Source of the DNA: Sphingobacterium cavernae | GTDB taxonomy: Bacteria > Bacteroidota > Bacteroidia > Sphingobacteriales > Sphingobacteriaceae | Length of the DNA: 64,000 bases | Assembly: GCF_008520265.1 (NCBI RefSeq) | Contig: NZ_VIQM01000108.1 | Location: 62,001 to 126,000 of the forward strand | Reading direction: 5' to 3' | In this document: in pieces, positions 34,554 through 43,158 of the stretch | How positions within the stretch are numbered: position 1 is the first letter of the stretch | How the letters are laid out: every line of letters starts with the position of its first letter | The notes under the pieces: model-generated | What the model was told of the DNA's origin: nothing | Seen by the model: the letters and a program-made list of their open reading frames with translations, nothing else | Databases searched by the model: none | Made by a program: the position numbers and the translations under genes

Positions 34554-34584
34554 ACGCCTGCGAATTGTAATTTGCAGGCGTTTT
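34554..34584 (+). terminator. recN terminator
   Basis: ACGCCTGCGAATT and AATTTGCAGGCGT form a 13-bp stem with one G-T pair, followed by TTTT. The loop is only two bases, so the inner pairs may not form. Confidence 0.8.
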
Positions 34585-34620
34585 ATGTATTTAAGATGTT
34601 TGTAGATAAATGCATTGGTA

Positions 34621-34713
34621 TTATTCAACGTTGTTTCCTATGATTGCTAATAAAAGTAAATAATAACCTTTTTCTAGTCCTAATTCTGCTGCTTTTTGTT
34701 CAATTGTTTTCAT
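34621..34713 (-). CDS. Possible 30-residue peptide downstream of the heme oxygenase gene
   Basis: An ATG-to-TAA frame too short for standard calling. The N-terminal half is charged and helical (MKTIEQKAAELGLEKG) and the second half hydrophobic (YYLLLLAIIGNNVE), like a membrane-associated peptide. It lies on the same strand 178 bases after the heme oxygenase stop, in a 361-base spacer that otherwise holds the recN terminator and nothing else seen. No promoter or Shine-Dalgarno is obvious. A chance frame is quite possible. Confidence 0.35.
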   Translation of the reverse strand: MKTIEQKAAELGLEKGYYLLLLAIIGNNVE

Positions 34714-34891
34714 AATCTGATGAATTTATGTTTGTAGTTCGATTATGTTTATTCAATAGATGTGCCAAAAAATTATTTGAATGGGGATAAATCTGAAAAG
34801 TTATAAATCTTACGTATTAAATCGGATGATTAAGGTTTTTGACACGAGATGAATGTAATAAATACTTATATCTTGAGTATTTTTCCTTCTG

Positions 34892-35422
34892 TTATTCCCC
34901 AAATAATAGATATCCATCTCTCGCACCTTGAATGACTTTTTGAAGTTCGAATTCTTCTAATCCATTAATCAGTGCCTGAAATTCTTTCCATATTGCAGAA
35001 AGCTCTTCTTGATGTTGGGATAGGTATGCAAAAGGAAAACCCTCAAATGTATCATATTCATGTAGCTTTTTTAGTATCATCTTATTTCCTAACATAGCAC
35101 CCAATACAATATAGATCAAACCCAACTTGTAGTGGCGATTCGTATTATTAATAACTACAGGTGATAAATTGTTTTTGATAGTTGATAAATGCTTTATATC
35201 AGAATACAGCGCAGATAGTTTCTGTTCCAAAATGATTTCAAATTCTGGCCAATCTAAACTAACTTTTGGAAGAATTCCAGCTATATAATTGTATGATTTA
35301 AGAATAAAGTTATGGTAATGTGCTGTGGTAAACTGATTTGAAAATAATAGCTTTGAATGCATTACATCCTCTATTTTATCGTGTAAATCTTGAGTCTCCG
35401 TTTTTAGAAGCGTATTATTCAT
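34892..35422 (-). CDS. bphO: Biliverdin-producing heme oxygenase (phytochrome partner)
   Basis: A 176-residue heme oxygenase-like helical protein. His14 (TETQDLHDKIE) fits the proximal heme ligand, and GLIYIVLGAMLGNKMILKKL (about residues 103-122) matches the distal helix with a GxxLG-type turn. It would open heme to biliverdin IX-alpha, the phytochrome chromophore. Its ATG overlaps the bphP stop by 8 bases, so translation is coupled. Divergence from textbook BphO is considerable, so activity needs proof. Confidence 0.8.
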   Translation of the reverse strand: MNNTLLKTETQDLHDKIEDVMHSKLLFSNQFTTAHYHNFILKSYNYIAGILPKVSLDWPEFEIILEQKLSALYSDIKHLSTIKNNLSPVVINNTNRHYKLGLIYIVLGAMLGNKMILKKLHEYDTFEGFPFAYLSQHQEELSAIWKEFQALINGLEEFELQKVIQGARDGYLLFGE

Positions 35423-37598
35423 TTGGAAAAATTAATTTAAATGTAGTTCCTTCTCCGACAATACTTTCAAAGCTAATAGTCGCATGAAGTCTGTCTACAA
35501 TTCGTTTTACAATAGCCATCCCAACGCCAGTTCCTTCAAACTGGCTTGCATTTGCTAAACGTTTAAAGATGCTAAAGACATATTGTTTTTCGGATTCATC
35601 GATGCCGATCCCATTATCTTTTATAATATATATCAGCTTATTATTTTCAATAACACTATATACTTCAATTGTAGTTATATTTTTTTTACTACTGAATTTT
35701 ACAGCATTGTTAATTAGATTCATAAATAGCTGATACAGCAATGTTTTTTCCCCATATATGGGGTGAAGATCACCTAATATGATTTCAAAATTTTGAACTT
35801 TATGCGTTTGGATAGCCTGGTGAATTATCTGATTAATGAAAGTCTCAGTTGAAACTGTCTCGAAAGGTAAGATGTGTATTGAAGTTTTAGTAGATTCAAT
35901 AGTCTTGTCTATAATTTCGTTTATCAAATGCGCTGCTTCGTGTATATTCTTCGCAAATTTATTGATGATTTCCTTGGACAACTGATCCCGTGAATACATG
36001 AATTGTGCAGCTGTCATAATTGTTGACAGCGGATTTTTCAGATCGTGAGACAATTCATGTGTATAAGTTTCAAGCTTATTATTCGCTTCTATCAACTGCT
36101 CATTAAGGCGTTTGACCTCATTCATTTTGCGCAACATTGATTCTTGAATCAACTTTTGAATGCGCATCAGAAAATCGTGATCAAATTTTGACCATTTCTC
36201 AGATTGACCTTTGACATCTTTTTTCCATAGCTGGAAAGAAGTTCTAGGAGAATAGAGATAAGCATTTTTTTCTTCTGAAAATATTTGATGTTTTTCAGGT
36301 ACTCCAGCCCATTTTTCTTCAATGAGAATTTCTTTTCTGAACCAATAAATAACAAATTCGTGGTCTTTATCACAACTTAATCGTGCAATACCAGTCCATG
36401 AGCTATTATCAATTTTTTTATCATTCGATAAGGTGAAGTTATGCGCAGTATAAATGTTTTCGGAATTTATTTCCTCATTAATGTGCGTGTGAATATCTTC
36501 CAGAATATATTCATTTGGTGTTTCTCCAAATCGTAAAATATGGTCAGGAGATTTTATTATTAATCCTGTCGCCGAAAGCGTGCGCATAAACTGAAGTGCA
36601 AATTCGCCTAGAGTTTTTTCGAAAGATTGATTATAAAACAGTTTTTCTTTTAATTCTAATTCGATTTCACTGATAATTTGATCTTGTTTTATTTGGATGC
36701 GCTGTCTTTCTACCAAATATTTATTAGCTGCATAATGCGTTACAAAAAGTCCTAAACTCCGTTTATCGTAAGGAATGTATTTAGGTGCAATGTTCTGGCA
36801 GGCGACCAATCCCCATAATTTATTATCAATAATAATGGAAAAACTTGCGCTCGCGCGTACTCCAAAATTATTTAAATACTGTAAATGTACGGGCGACAGT
36901 GCGCGGACTTGAGATTTTGATAGGTCTATACTATGAGCAGAAAGTCCGTAAAGTGGTATTGTCTTCGCCTGTACATCGGAAGTTTGTCTTGATAAATTTT
37001 TAAGGTATAGTTGCCTAGCTTGTTGCGGTATGTCAAATTCAGGATAGCGGTAGCCGAGAATAGAATCTTCTTTTAATTTTTTCTTCTCTGCAACTACAAT
37101 TCCACTATTATCCTCTAAAAATTGATAGACCATTACACGATCAAAATCAATTATCTTTGAAATATTCTCGCACAGCGCCTGCCAGACATTATCACTTCTT
37201 TCAAAATTCAGTTGAAAATCATTCAGCTGATTTAAAGCAATAACTATACTTTCATTTTTTTCCAGCTCCACGAATATATGTTCTTGAAAGGCATATACTG
37301 TGATATGGTAGCATTGGTCGTTTACAATTACTTGTTTTGTGTAAGGATTATCTTCTAAATATGGAATTTGCGTGTTATCAATTTTCGTATCGCCATCTAT
37401 GTGTTTTAATAATTCATTAATATGAATATTTATTGCGCTAGTTATCCCAATTGGTAACCATTCGTTGCAATTTTCACTGATAGCAATGCACTCACCTATT
37501 AAATTAAAAACTACGAGGTAGCCAAAATTTTGGATTCTTCCACATAAATGAATCTGTTCCTCTTCACAGTCTAGTGTTTTTAAGTCTTTAATCATCAA
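35415..37598 (-). CDS. bphP: Bacteriophytochrome sensor histidine kinase
   Basis: Domain order: PAS with biliverdin-attachment Cys11 (DCEEEQIHLCGRIQ), GAF (DFDRVMVYQFLED; GYRYPEFDIPQQARQLY, the PxSDIP-type motif with Asp-Ile-Pro kept but Ser replaced by Phe), PHY with tongue motif PRTSFQLWKK, HisKA with phospho-acceptor His518 (SHDLKNPL), and HATPase (NLINNAVKFS, DNGIGID, GTGVGMAIVKRI). At 727 residues it is a complete red/far-red light sensor. No response regulator gene is adjacent, so it must signal elsewhere. Heme oxygenase is encoded immediately downstream. Confidence 0.93.
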   Translation of the reverse strand: MMIKDLKTLDCEEEQIHLCGRIQNFGYLVVFNLIGECIAISENCNEWLPIGITSAINIHINELLKHIDGDTKIDNTQIPYLEDNPYTKQVIVNDQCYHITVYAFQEHIFVELEKNESIVIALNQLNDFQLNFERSDNVWQALCENISKIIDFDRVMVYQFLEDNSGIVVAEKKKLKEDSILGYRYPEFDIPQQARQLYLKNLSRQTSDVQAKTIPLYGLSAHSIDLSKSQVRALSPVHLQYLNNFGVRASASFSIIIDNKLWGLVACQNIAPKYIPYDKRSLGLFVTHYAANKYLVERQRIQIKQDQIISEIELELKEKLFYNQSFEKTLGEFALQFMRTLSATGLIIKSPDHILRFGETPNEYILEDIHTHINEEINSENIYTAHNFTLSNDKKIDNSSWTGIARLSCDKDHEFVIYWFRKEILIEEKWAGVPEKHQIFSEEKNAYLYSPRTSFQLWKKDVKGQSEKWSKFDHDFLMRIQKLIQESMLRKMNEVKRLNEQLIEANNKLETYTHELSHDLKNPLSTIMTAAQFMYSRDQLSKEIINKFAKNIHEAAHLINEIIDKTIESTKTSIHILPFETVSTETFINQIIHQAIQTHKVQNFEIILGDLHPIYGEKTLLYQLFMNLINNAVKFSSKKNITTIEVYSVIENNKLIYIIKDNGIGIDESEKQYVFSIFKRLANASQFEGTGVGMAIVKRIVDRLHATISFESIVGEGTTFKLIFPNE

Positions 37599-37837
37599 GA
37601 TGTGAATAGATGGATTAAATATACTTAATTGTAGGTGATCTAGTCTGTCATATTTTTGATACGTAACTAAGGTGATATAATGTTTTTATTAAGGTATAAT
37701 TATTAACACTGTTGAAACTTACAAAATAATTGTTTGTTGATATTTAATAAAAGTCAAACTTGGAAAATCATTTTCCAATAAAAGTAAGTTAATTATTTTA
37801 AGAGTATGTATGCTATATGATATCCGCTAATAGATTA

Positions 37838-38771
37838 TTATTCCTTGTGCTTATCAAATGAAAATCTTCTCGCAATGCTAAATCCCCATATGAATTGACC
37901 TTTTGTCCAACTACTAGTCGTTTCAGTAATGTATTGCGATTCTTGTACAGCATTTGCATTGGTGAAATTTAGATGAAAAACGTGACCTCCAGTTTCTATC
38001 TCTAAGCCTACACCCAATGCATTGTAGAATTTATTTCCGCTGATATTTTCGATATAATCTTTCTTTTCTTTATTCCGAAAAGGATCAACATAGTCTGCTA
38101 TGAGGGCCATTCTTTTCGTGAATTTTAATCGTCCTCCGACAACGAGAGCAAAGGTTGTATTTTGATCACCAAAAGCGGTGTAGTTTTGATGGATGTAGCT
38201 CGGAGCCACCACTAATGAAAATGCTGAACTAAATTTCCGGGCTATGATCAATTGATTCGCATGTGACAATCTATCTCAAAATTTGGTGAAACTGCTCGCA
38301 GCAGTTGGGTGATCTGATTTGTCTATAGCGGAAGTGGTCGAACTTCCCAAAAAAGCTACACTTACAGGTATCGTTTATTTGTTCTAAAAATTTGTATTTC
38401 ACAATCGTTTCGAACAATTGTGTTAATTCTGAAGCTCCTTTTGCACGTGCAATTCCAATATTTAAATTATCACTAATTCCATAATCAAAACCAATACGGA
38501 TATCTGAAGCATGATCCAACCCAAAAAATTGACTAGCACCTCCACCTTTGCCCGCGATATCACCAAATCGGTGATCAACCCTAAAATCTAATTCTTTTTT
38601 GTGTATGGTTTCGATAGTTTGAATATTTATCAACTTTCCGGATTTGAATGTTGCGGACACTTTCTCTGTCTCATCCGCTACTGTTACTAAATTTTCTAAT
38701 GATTCCTGAGCAAAACTTGCTAGTGGTAAAACAAATAGTAAAAGAAGTATATAATTGGTTATTTTATTCAT
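37838..38771 (-). pseudogene. DUF5777 beta-barrel protein gene, frameshifted and interrupted
   Basis: The first part (from 38771, signal peptide then ESLENLVTVAD, FGDIAGKGGGASQFFGLDHASDIRIG) and the last part (37838-38269, ANQLIIARKFSSAFSL to GGHVFHLNFTNANAV and SWTKGQFIWGFSIARRF) are halves of one DUF5777 outer-membrane barrel. Between them the frame shifts near 38366-38373: the continuing sequence PVSVAFLGSSTTSAIDKSD is in another frame, and that frame then meets an in-frame TGA at 38276-38278 just before DRLSHANQLI. Two lesions make this a pseudogene. The YceI gene lies 18 bases upstream, the usual partner. Confidence 0.85.
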
Positions 38772-38789
38772 TTCTATTATTTTATAATG

Positions 38790-39308
38790 TTAGTTCACTT
38801 CTACTTTGTTGAATTGAGCTGCAATCTTAACTTGGATTACTTCGGCTATATTTTTACCAACAATGGATGGAACTTTGATATTATGGTCTACTAACTTTAT
38901 ATCAAAGTTTGAAATAGTAGAGAGCTGATTGTTATTAAGGACAATAGTAGCTTTGGTAATATAGTCTTTGGTTATACCATGAATAAGTAATTTTCCTGAA
39001 ACATCTACATTATACGTACCATTTCCTTTAATCTGTTGGGGATTTAAAATCTTTCCTTTGAATTCCGCAAACGGATATTTATCACTTTCCATATAATTCT
39101 CATTAAAATGCTCTTGCATAAGTTTCTTGGCAAATTCAAAAGTGTTAATCTTTACTTTGAAAATGATATCACCGTTGTCTAAATTAATAGCAGAAGCTAC
39201 TTTTTGAGTTTTGGCTTGAATATTTTCGATTGGGGTGCTACTAAAAAAGGTGATTTGTCCATTTTTAACATTAAAAATATTGGACTGAGCATGCGATGAA
39301 AACTCCAT
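38790..39308 (-). CDS. YceI family protein lacking its signal peptide start
   Basis: A 172-residue YceI lipocalin-like protein (isoprenoid/lipid-binding barrel): ITFFSSTPIENIQAKTQ, GDIIFKVKINTFEFAKKLMQEHFNENYME, ISKTATIVL-like strands and DHNIKVPSIVGKNIAE. The N-terminus MEFSSHAQ reads like the tail of a signal peptide (SSHAQ cleavage site), but no hydrophobic segment is encoded upstream; preceding codons give a Ser/Arg-rich stretch in frame. The 5' end has therefore been lost, probably by a deletion joining it to the degraded plus-strand barrel gene. The product may be cytosolic or not made. Confidence 0.75.
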   Translation of the reverse strand: MEFSSHAQSNIFNVKNGQITFFSSTPIENIQAKTQKVASAINLDNGDIIFKVKINTFEFAKKLMQEHFNENYMESDKYPFAEFKGKILNPQQIKGNGTYNVDVSGKLLIHGITKDYITKATIVLNNNQLSTISNFDIKLVDHNIKVPSIVGKNIAEVIQVKIAAQFNKVEVN

Positions 39309-39334
39309 CCCCCTACGATAAATAGGAGACAGCT

Positions 39335-39908
39335 TTAGATTTGACAGAGGTGAAAGGTGTTGGACAACAGAAATTGAGTGAAATATAGGATTATTGTATA
39401 CTCAGCCGATTACTAACAGATTAAGTATGAGTACAGGTGTATTGTATTCACGAAAAAATATGAATCGTCATATAGTTTTTATAAACCTGAAAATCCTTAT
39501 AAAGGAAGCCATACTCCGACGGATGTATCGGCGGTCTGTGATGTGTTATCAGTGCCTATTTTGGTTAATCATAAAATTTTTCAAGCTAAATCATATACGA
39601 TAACAGCGAGTACAGGTTTGTCAAGTTACATTATGCTGAAAGAAAAATACGATTTCACTTATACTGGTGAAGGGTATAAGTCTTACAATACCAGTTACAC
39701 TTTGAAAGGGAAGAATCAACATTATTTTGGTGTAGCAGATTTCTCCGTTTCTTTTGATTGAAAAATAAATAACAAAATGAGTATAGGAATACGACCGTTT
39801 ATGCAAATACCATTGACCGGGATTGGATGTGGTCGTACAAATTTACAGTCTAGAGGTTTGGCTGTAAGTTTTGGAATTGACCTTAGTAAATTGGATAGTT
39901 TTCTTTAA
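39335..39908 (+). pseudogene. Degraded outer-membrane beta-barrel protein gene
   Basis: Three frames hold pieces of one protein. 39335-39385 reads LDLTEVKGVGQQKLSEI then TAG. 39391 onward reads YTQPITNRLSMSTGVLYSRK, and in an A6 run at 39453-39458 the frame shifts by one base to KYESSYSFYKPENPYKG through NHKIFQAKSYTITASTGLSSY. A TGA at 39759-39761 after FSVSFD interrupts the remaining frame, which continues KINNKMSIGIRPFMQIPL to SKLDSFL and TAA. The beginning is missing, so the gene is 5'-truncated. The pattern resembles the barrel proteins associated with Bacteroidota anti-sigma genes. A terminator follows. Confidence 0.8.
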
Positions 39909-39911
39909 CAG

Positions 39912-39938
39912 AAAGAGAGGTGTTATGACCTCTCTTTT
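39912..39938. terminator. Bidirectional hairpin terminator
   Basis: A perfect 10-bp stem (AAAGAGAGGT / ACCTCTCTTT) with a 6-base loop separates the degraded barrel gene from the convergent lipoprotein gene that ends at 39945. Confidence 0.75.
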
Positions 39939-39944
39939 ATGTTA

Positions 39945-40355
39945 TTAATTTCCAATTTCATTATCTGTTAAGACAATTTTTGTGATCATATTGTCAGGAG
40001 GAATAGGAGATCCTGCGCCTCGATATTCGGCATATATTCTCACTTTACCAATTGAATAATTTGCTGTAAATATATAATTACCAATAGTGGCAGGTAATAG
40101 CTCATATGTTGTTTGATTGTTGTCGTATGAAATCGCCACGCTTACATGACCATCCTCAAAATATCTTTGGTCTAAATCTGCAACATTTTGTTCAAACCTA
40201 TATGCCTTAGGCTCTGTCTGAACCCATTGATTAGATTTGATAGTGTACACATAACTTACTCCTGGTAGAGCATTAGTTATATATTCTTTTGTGCAGGAAC
40301 TTAGTGTGGCTAGGGATGCGCTAGCAATAGCTAATGCAATTAGTATGCGTTTCAT
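39945..40355 (-). CDS. Small lipoprotein of unknown function
   Basis: A 136-residue protein with lipoprotein signal MKRILIALAIASASLATLSSC (lipobox LSSC, Cys near residue 21). The mature part is rich in Tyr and beta-forming residues (YVYTIKSNQWVQTEPKAYRF; VRIYAEYRGAGSPIPPDN). No family is recognised. It is preceded by a 95-base gap and another lipoprotein gene on the same strand, and followed by a shared terminator. Confidence 0.7.
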   Translation of the reverse strand: MKRILIALAIASASLATLSSCTKEYITNALPGVSYVYTIKSNQWVQTEPKAYRFEQNVADLDQRYFEDGHVSVAISYDNNQTTYELLPATIGNYIFTANYSIGKVRIYAEYRGAGSPIPPDNMITKIVLTDNEIGN

Positions 40356-40450
40356 GTGTATTGAAGTTAAAATAATTAATACTAGTTTTTAAGTGTGACC
40401 TCGAATTTCAATAATAGTTTAATGTAGAACGTTATTATTTTAATCTTACA

Positions 40451-41269
40451 TTATTTTATGAAATTACTTTTTCTCTCAATAGTAACATTATCCCCAGTCA
40501 AAGCCGACCCATCTTTATCTACTAATGTCAGTTGGATTGTTGTTTCACCATTAGGCAAATTTGTAATTTCGTAAGGAATCCATCTATCCAACATAAATTC
40601 TTGACCATTTATTACAGCTTTAACTTTGTTTCCTTCAGGCGAAATATCTGTGTTGACTACAAAAAAATCTAACAAAACAGAATTCGTATCGTCACCTTTG
40701 TAATCTCCTTTAGGTCGGCTGTAGAATAAAGATGGTTCTGTCGGTACATTTTGTTCTTCAACCTTGCCGTCCGAATTAACTTTAAATTTGATCAATTTAG
40801 ATGCGTCAGTGGTCTTTATTGACTCGTGAAAGGAACGAGATAAAAATGATTGCAAATAATGCTCAGAGTTAATCGGCACATTAAACGTATGTTCAGGTTT
40901 ATACAAAGCCACATATGGTGCATTGTTCAGAATGAAATGGATATGTTGTCCTTCAGCCGAATTTGCCATATGGTGGACATGGTCTGTTTGATCTGTTAAA
41001 TTAAAGTTATTTACTGCATATTTGATCGTAACTTTAGCGGAATCATTTCCTAATTTTTCTGACGATAATGAAGAAACCGTTAAAGTCGCACCTGGAAATT
41101 CTTTCGCATGTGGTAATGGTGTGACTTCAATCGCTATTGCGGTATCTGCATATGTTAAAGAGTCTTGTGTTGAATTCGTGTTTGAATTATTGGGTGAATT
41201 ACACGAAAAAGTAAGGAATAATCCACAAGTAGCGGTTAAAATAAGATTTTTTGATATAATATTTTTCAT
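40451..41269 (-). CDS. His-containing exported lipoprotein of unknown function
   Basis: I choose the ATG at 41269 because it begins a lipoprotein signal (MKNIISKNLILTA; TFSC with Cys near residue 22). The mature part carries DHVHHMANSAEGQHIHFIL near residue 95 (five His) and PYVALYKPEHTFNVPI, then a C-terminal Ig-like region (GNKVKAVINGQEFMLDRWIPYEI). The His cluster could bind a metal, but this is inference. It starts 58 bases after the hemL stop, so it may be transcribed with hemL. Confidence 0.7.
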   Translation of the reverse strand: MKNIISKNLILTATCGLFLTFSCNSPNNSNTNSTQDSLTYADTAIAIEVTPLPHAKEFPGATLTVSSLSSEKLGNDSAKVTIKYAVNNFNLTDQTDHVHHMANSAEGQHIHFILNNAPYVALYKPEHTFNVPINSEHYLQSFLSRSFHESIKTTDASKLIKFKVNSDGKVEEQNVPTEPSLFYSRPKGDYKGDDTNSVLLDFFVVNTDISPEGNKVKAVINGQEFMLDRWIPYEITNLPNGETTIQLTLVDKDGSALTGDNVTIERKSNFIK

Positions 41270-41326
41270 GAGAAAATGGTTTATTGTAATCAATACTAAT
41301 TACAACAAACCATCACCTCAAAAGTT

Positions 41327-42634
41327 TTATGCGAAAGCGACTAAAAGAGCTTCCTTAATAGCTGAAATTGCTGTTGACAAATCTTCTTGCGTATGAGCAG
41401 AAGAAATAAAACCTACTTCATAACCCGATGGACCAAAGTAAATTCCTCTATTCAACAATCCACGGTGCATGATTTTATATTTAATCATTGAATTAGGATC
41501 AATTTGATCAGCCGATTTAATAGCTTCTTGCGAAGTGAATGCAAACCAAAAAATAGAGCCAATTGTGAAAATCTTCACCTCAAGTTTGTTCTCTTCTATG
41601 AAAGCACGGATTTCTTCGACGAAAGCTGATGTTGTTTGCTCTTGTTTTTCGTAGAATCCAGGTTGTGCTAGAATACTTAATGCTGCAATACCTGCAGCCA
41701 TTGCTACTGGATTACCAGACAAAGTCCCCGCTTGATAAACCCCACCATCTGGTGAAATATGCCCCATGATTTCTGCCGACGCACCATAAGCTCCAACAGG
41801 CATACCGCCACCTATGATTTTACCATACGTCAAAATATCAGGCTGAATATCGTAATATGCTGCAGCTCCTTCAAATCCTAAACGGAAACCTGTGATAACT
41901 TCATCAAAAATCAATAGAGACCCGTTAGCTTTTGTAATTTTTCGTAAGAACTGTACGTAATCTTTATCTTGAATCAACAAGCCATTATTCGCAGGTACAC
42001 CTTCAATAATAACAGCTGCGATTTGATCTTTGAAATCCACGAAAACTTGTTCTAGAGCTGCTTTGTCATTTAAGCCGATTACGATAGTTTCATCTGCAAA
42101 CGCTTTAGGAACACCTGCCGAAGATGTTTCTCCAAAAGTTACTAATCCCGAACCAGCTTTTACCAGTAAAGAATCCGAGTGTCCATGATAACAGCCTTCG
42201 AATTTGACGATCTTATCACGTCTTGTATAGCCTCTAGCTAAACGAATTGCTGACATAACCGCTTCTGTACCCGAACTTACAAAACGGATTTTCTCCACAT
42301 ATTTGTTGTTGGAAATAATCAATTCGGCTAACTCATTTTCTAATGCAGTAGGCGCACCAAAACTCAAACCTTTACCCAATTGCGCTTGTACAGCTTCACG
42401 GATTTCAGGATTGTTGTGACCCAATATAAGCGGCCCCCAAGAACAACAAAAATCTATAAACTCATTTCCATCGGCATCCCAAAGATGTGCTTTGTCGCCT
42501 CTTTCGATAAATAATGGCGTGCCATATACCGATTTGAATGCGCGAACGGGTGAATTTACCCCCCCCGGAAAATAGTTTTTTGCTTTTTCGAAAAGTTCAG
42601 CTGACTTTTCTCTAGATATATCTTGTGCTTTCAT
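41327..42634 (-). CDS. hemL: Glutamate-1-semialdehyde 2,1-aminomutase
   Basis: HemL converts glutamate-1-semialdehyde to 5-aminolevulinate, the second step of the C5 tetrapyrrole route, using PLP. The 435-residue class III aminotransferase has the N-terminal NYFPGGVNSPVRAFKSV, FIDFCCSWGPLILGHNNPEI, FVSSGTEAVMSAIRLARG and the PLP-lysine motif TYGKIIGGGMPVGAYG near residue 265. It lies in the hem cluster but downstream of hemB with pseudogene sequence between (on the opposite strand), so it may have its own promoter. Confidence 0.95.
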   Translation of the reverse strand: MKAQDISREKSAELFEKAKNYFPGGVNSPVRAFKSVYGTPLFIERGDKAHLWDADGNEFIDFCCSWGPLILGHNNPEIREAVQAQLGKGLSFGAPTALENELAELIISNNKYVEKIRFVSSGTEAVMSAIRLARGYTRRDKIVKFEGCYHGHSDSLLVKAGSGLVTFGETSSAGVPKAFADETIVIGLNDKAALEQVFVDFKDQIAAVIIEGVPANNGLLIQDKDYVQFLRKITKANGSLLIFDEVITGFRLGFEGAAAYYDIQPDILTYGKIIGGGMPVGAYGASAEIMGHISPDGGVYQAGTLSGNPVAMAAGIAALSILAQPGFYEKQEQTTSAFVEEIRAFIEENKLEVKIFTIGSIFWFAFTSQEAIKSADQIDPNSMIKYKIMHRGLLNRGIYFGPSGYEVGFISSAHTQEDLSTAISAIKEALLVAFA

Positions 42635-42712
42635 GTGCTTATTTCAATAGTCTTGCGAAGTTAGAGATTTATATGTAAATTATGTTCATGACCAAGTCAG
42701 GAAATGTTAATT

Positions 42713-43029
42713 ATGAGTCGTAAACTGAGAACAGATGAAATTGCTCTTATATCCTTCCTGTTGGAAGGTGCTGAATTAAAAAACATTTTACTTCATATTT
42801 AGATAGCTTTTTTGTAGAAGATATGAATGATGGAGGAATGGGAAGTTTAAAATTTTTATATGATTGTGAACAGTCATATGGAGGAGTAATTGTTGAGGCT
42901 GAATATATTGATTTGGATGGTGTACTGGTATTAATATCCTTAATAATGACTAAAGAAAATCAATTGTATGAATTAAATGTATTTAAAGGAGACTTCTTGT
43001 CGTTAAAAAAATTTCCCAAAGTTATCTAA
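42713..43029 (+). pseudogene. DUF6984-type small gene with a frameshift
   Basis: The first 29 codons (MSRKLRTDEIALISFLLEGAE) end at a TAG at 42800-42802, while the frame starting at 42802 reads DSFFVEDMNDGGMGSLKFLYD and continues to 43029. Joined, the protein would resemble DUF6984 (about 105 residues with the MNDGGMGSL core). A 1-base deletion or 2-base insertion at 42797-42803 separates the halves. Role unknown. It is antisense-oriented to the surrounding hem genes and has a hairpin terminator downstream. Confidence 0.75.
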
Positions 43030-43057
43030 ATTTTAAATAAAAGGATTTTTAATTAAT

Positions 43058-43084
43058 AAAGGCTCAAAAATTTCTTGAGCCTTT
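43058..43084 (+). terminator. Terminator of the DUF6984 gene
   Basis: AAAGGCTCAA and TTGAGCCTTT form a perfect 10-bp stem with a 7-base loop, ending in TTTGTCTTA. It is 29 bases after the pseudogene stop. Confidence 0.75.
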
Positions 43085-43096
43085 GTCTTATATTGT

Positions 43097-43142
43097 CATC
43101 TAGACCTCAGGAAGATATCATAAGATTCTTGAGGTCTAGATG
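43097..43142. terminator. Long hairpin downstream of hemB
   Basis: Seventeen bases (CATCTAGACCTCAGGAA) pair with 43126-43142 with a single G-T pair and a 12-base loop. The minus-strand side lies 17 bases after the hemB stop, but the T tract is weak, so termination or mRNA 3'-end protection are both possible. Confidence 0.6.
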
Positions 43143-43158
43143 AAGTGTTATATAAATT

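Noticed and set aside
38276-39761. Stop-codon recoding (TGA read as an amino acid)
   Set aside because: Both TGA codons sit in genes that also carry frameshifts, so decay is the simpler reading; no SECIS-type element was seen.
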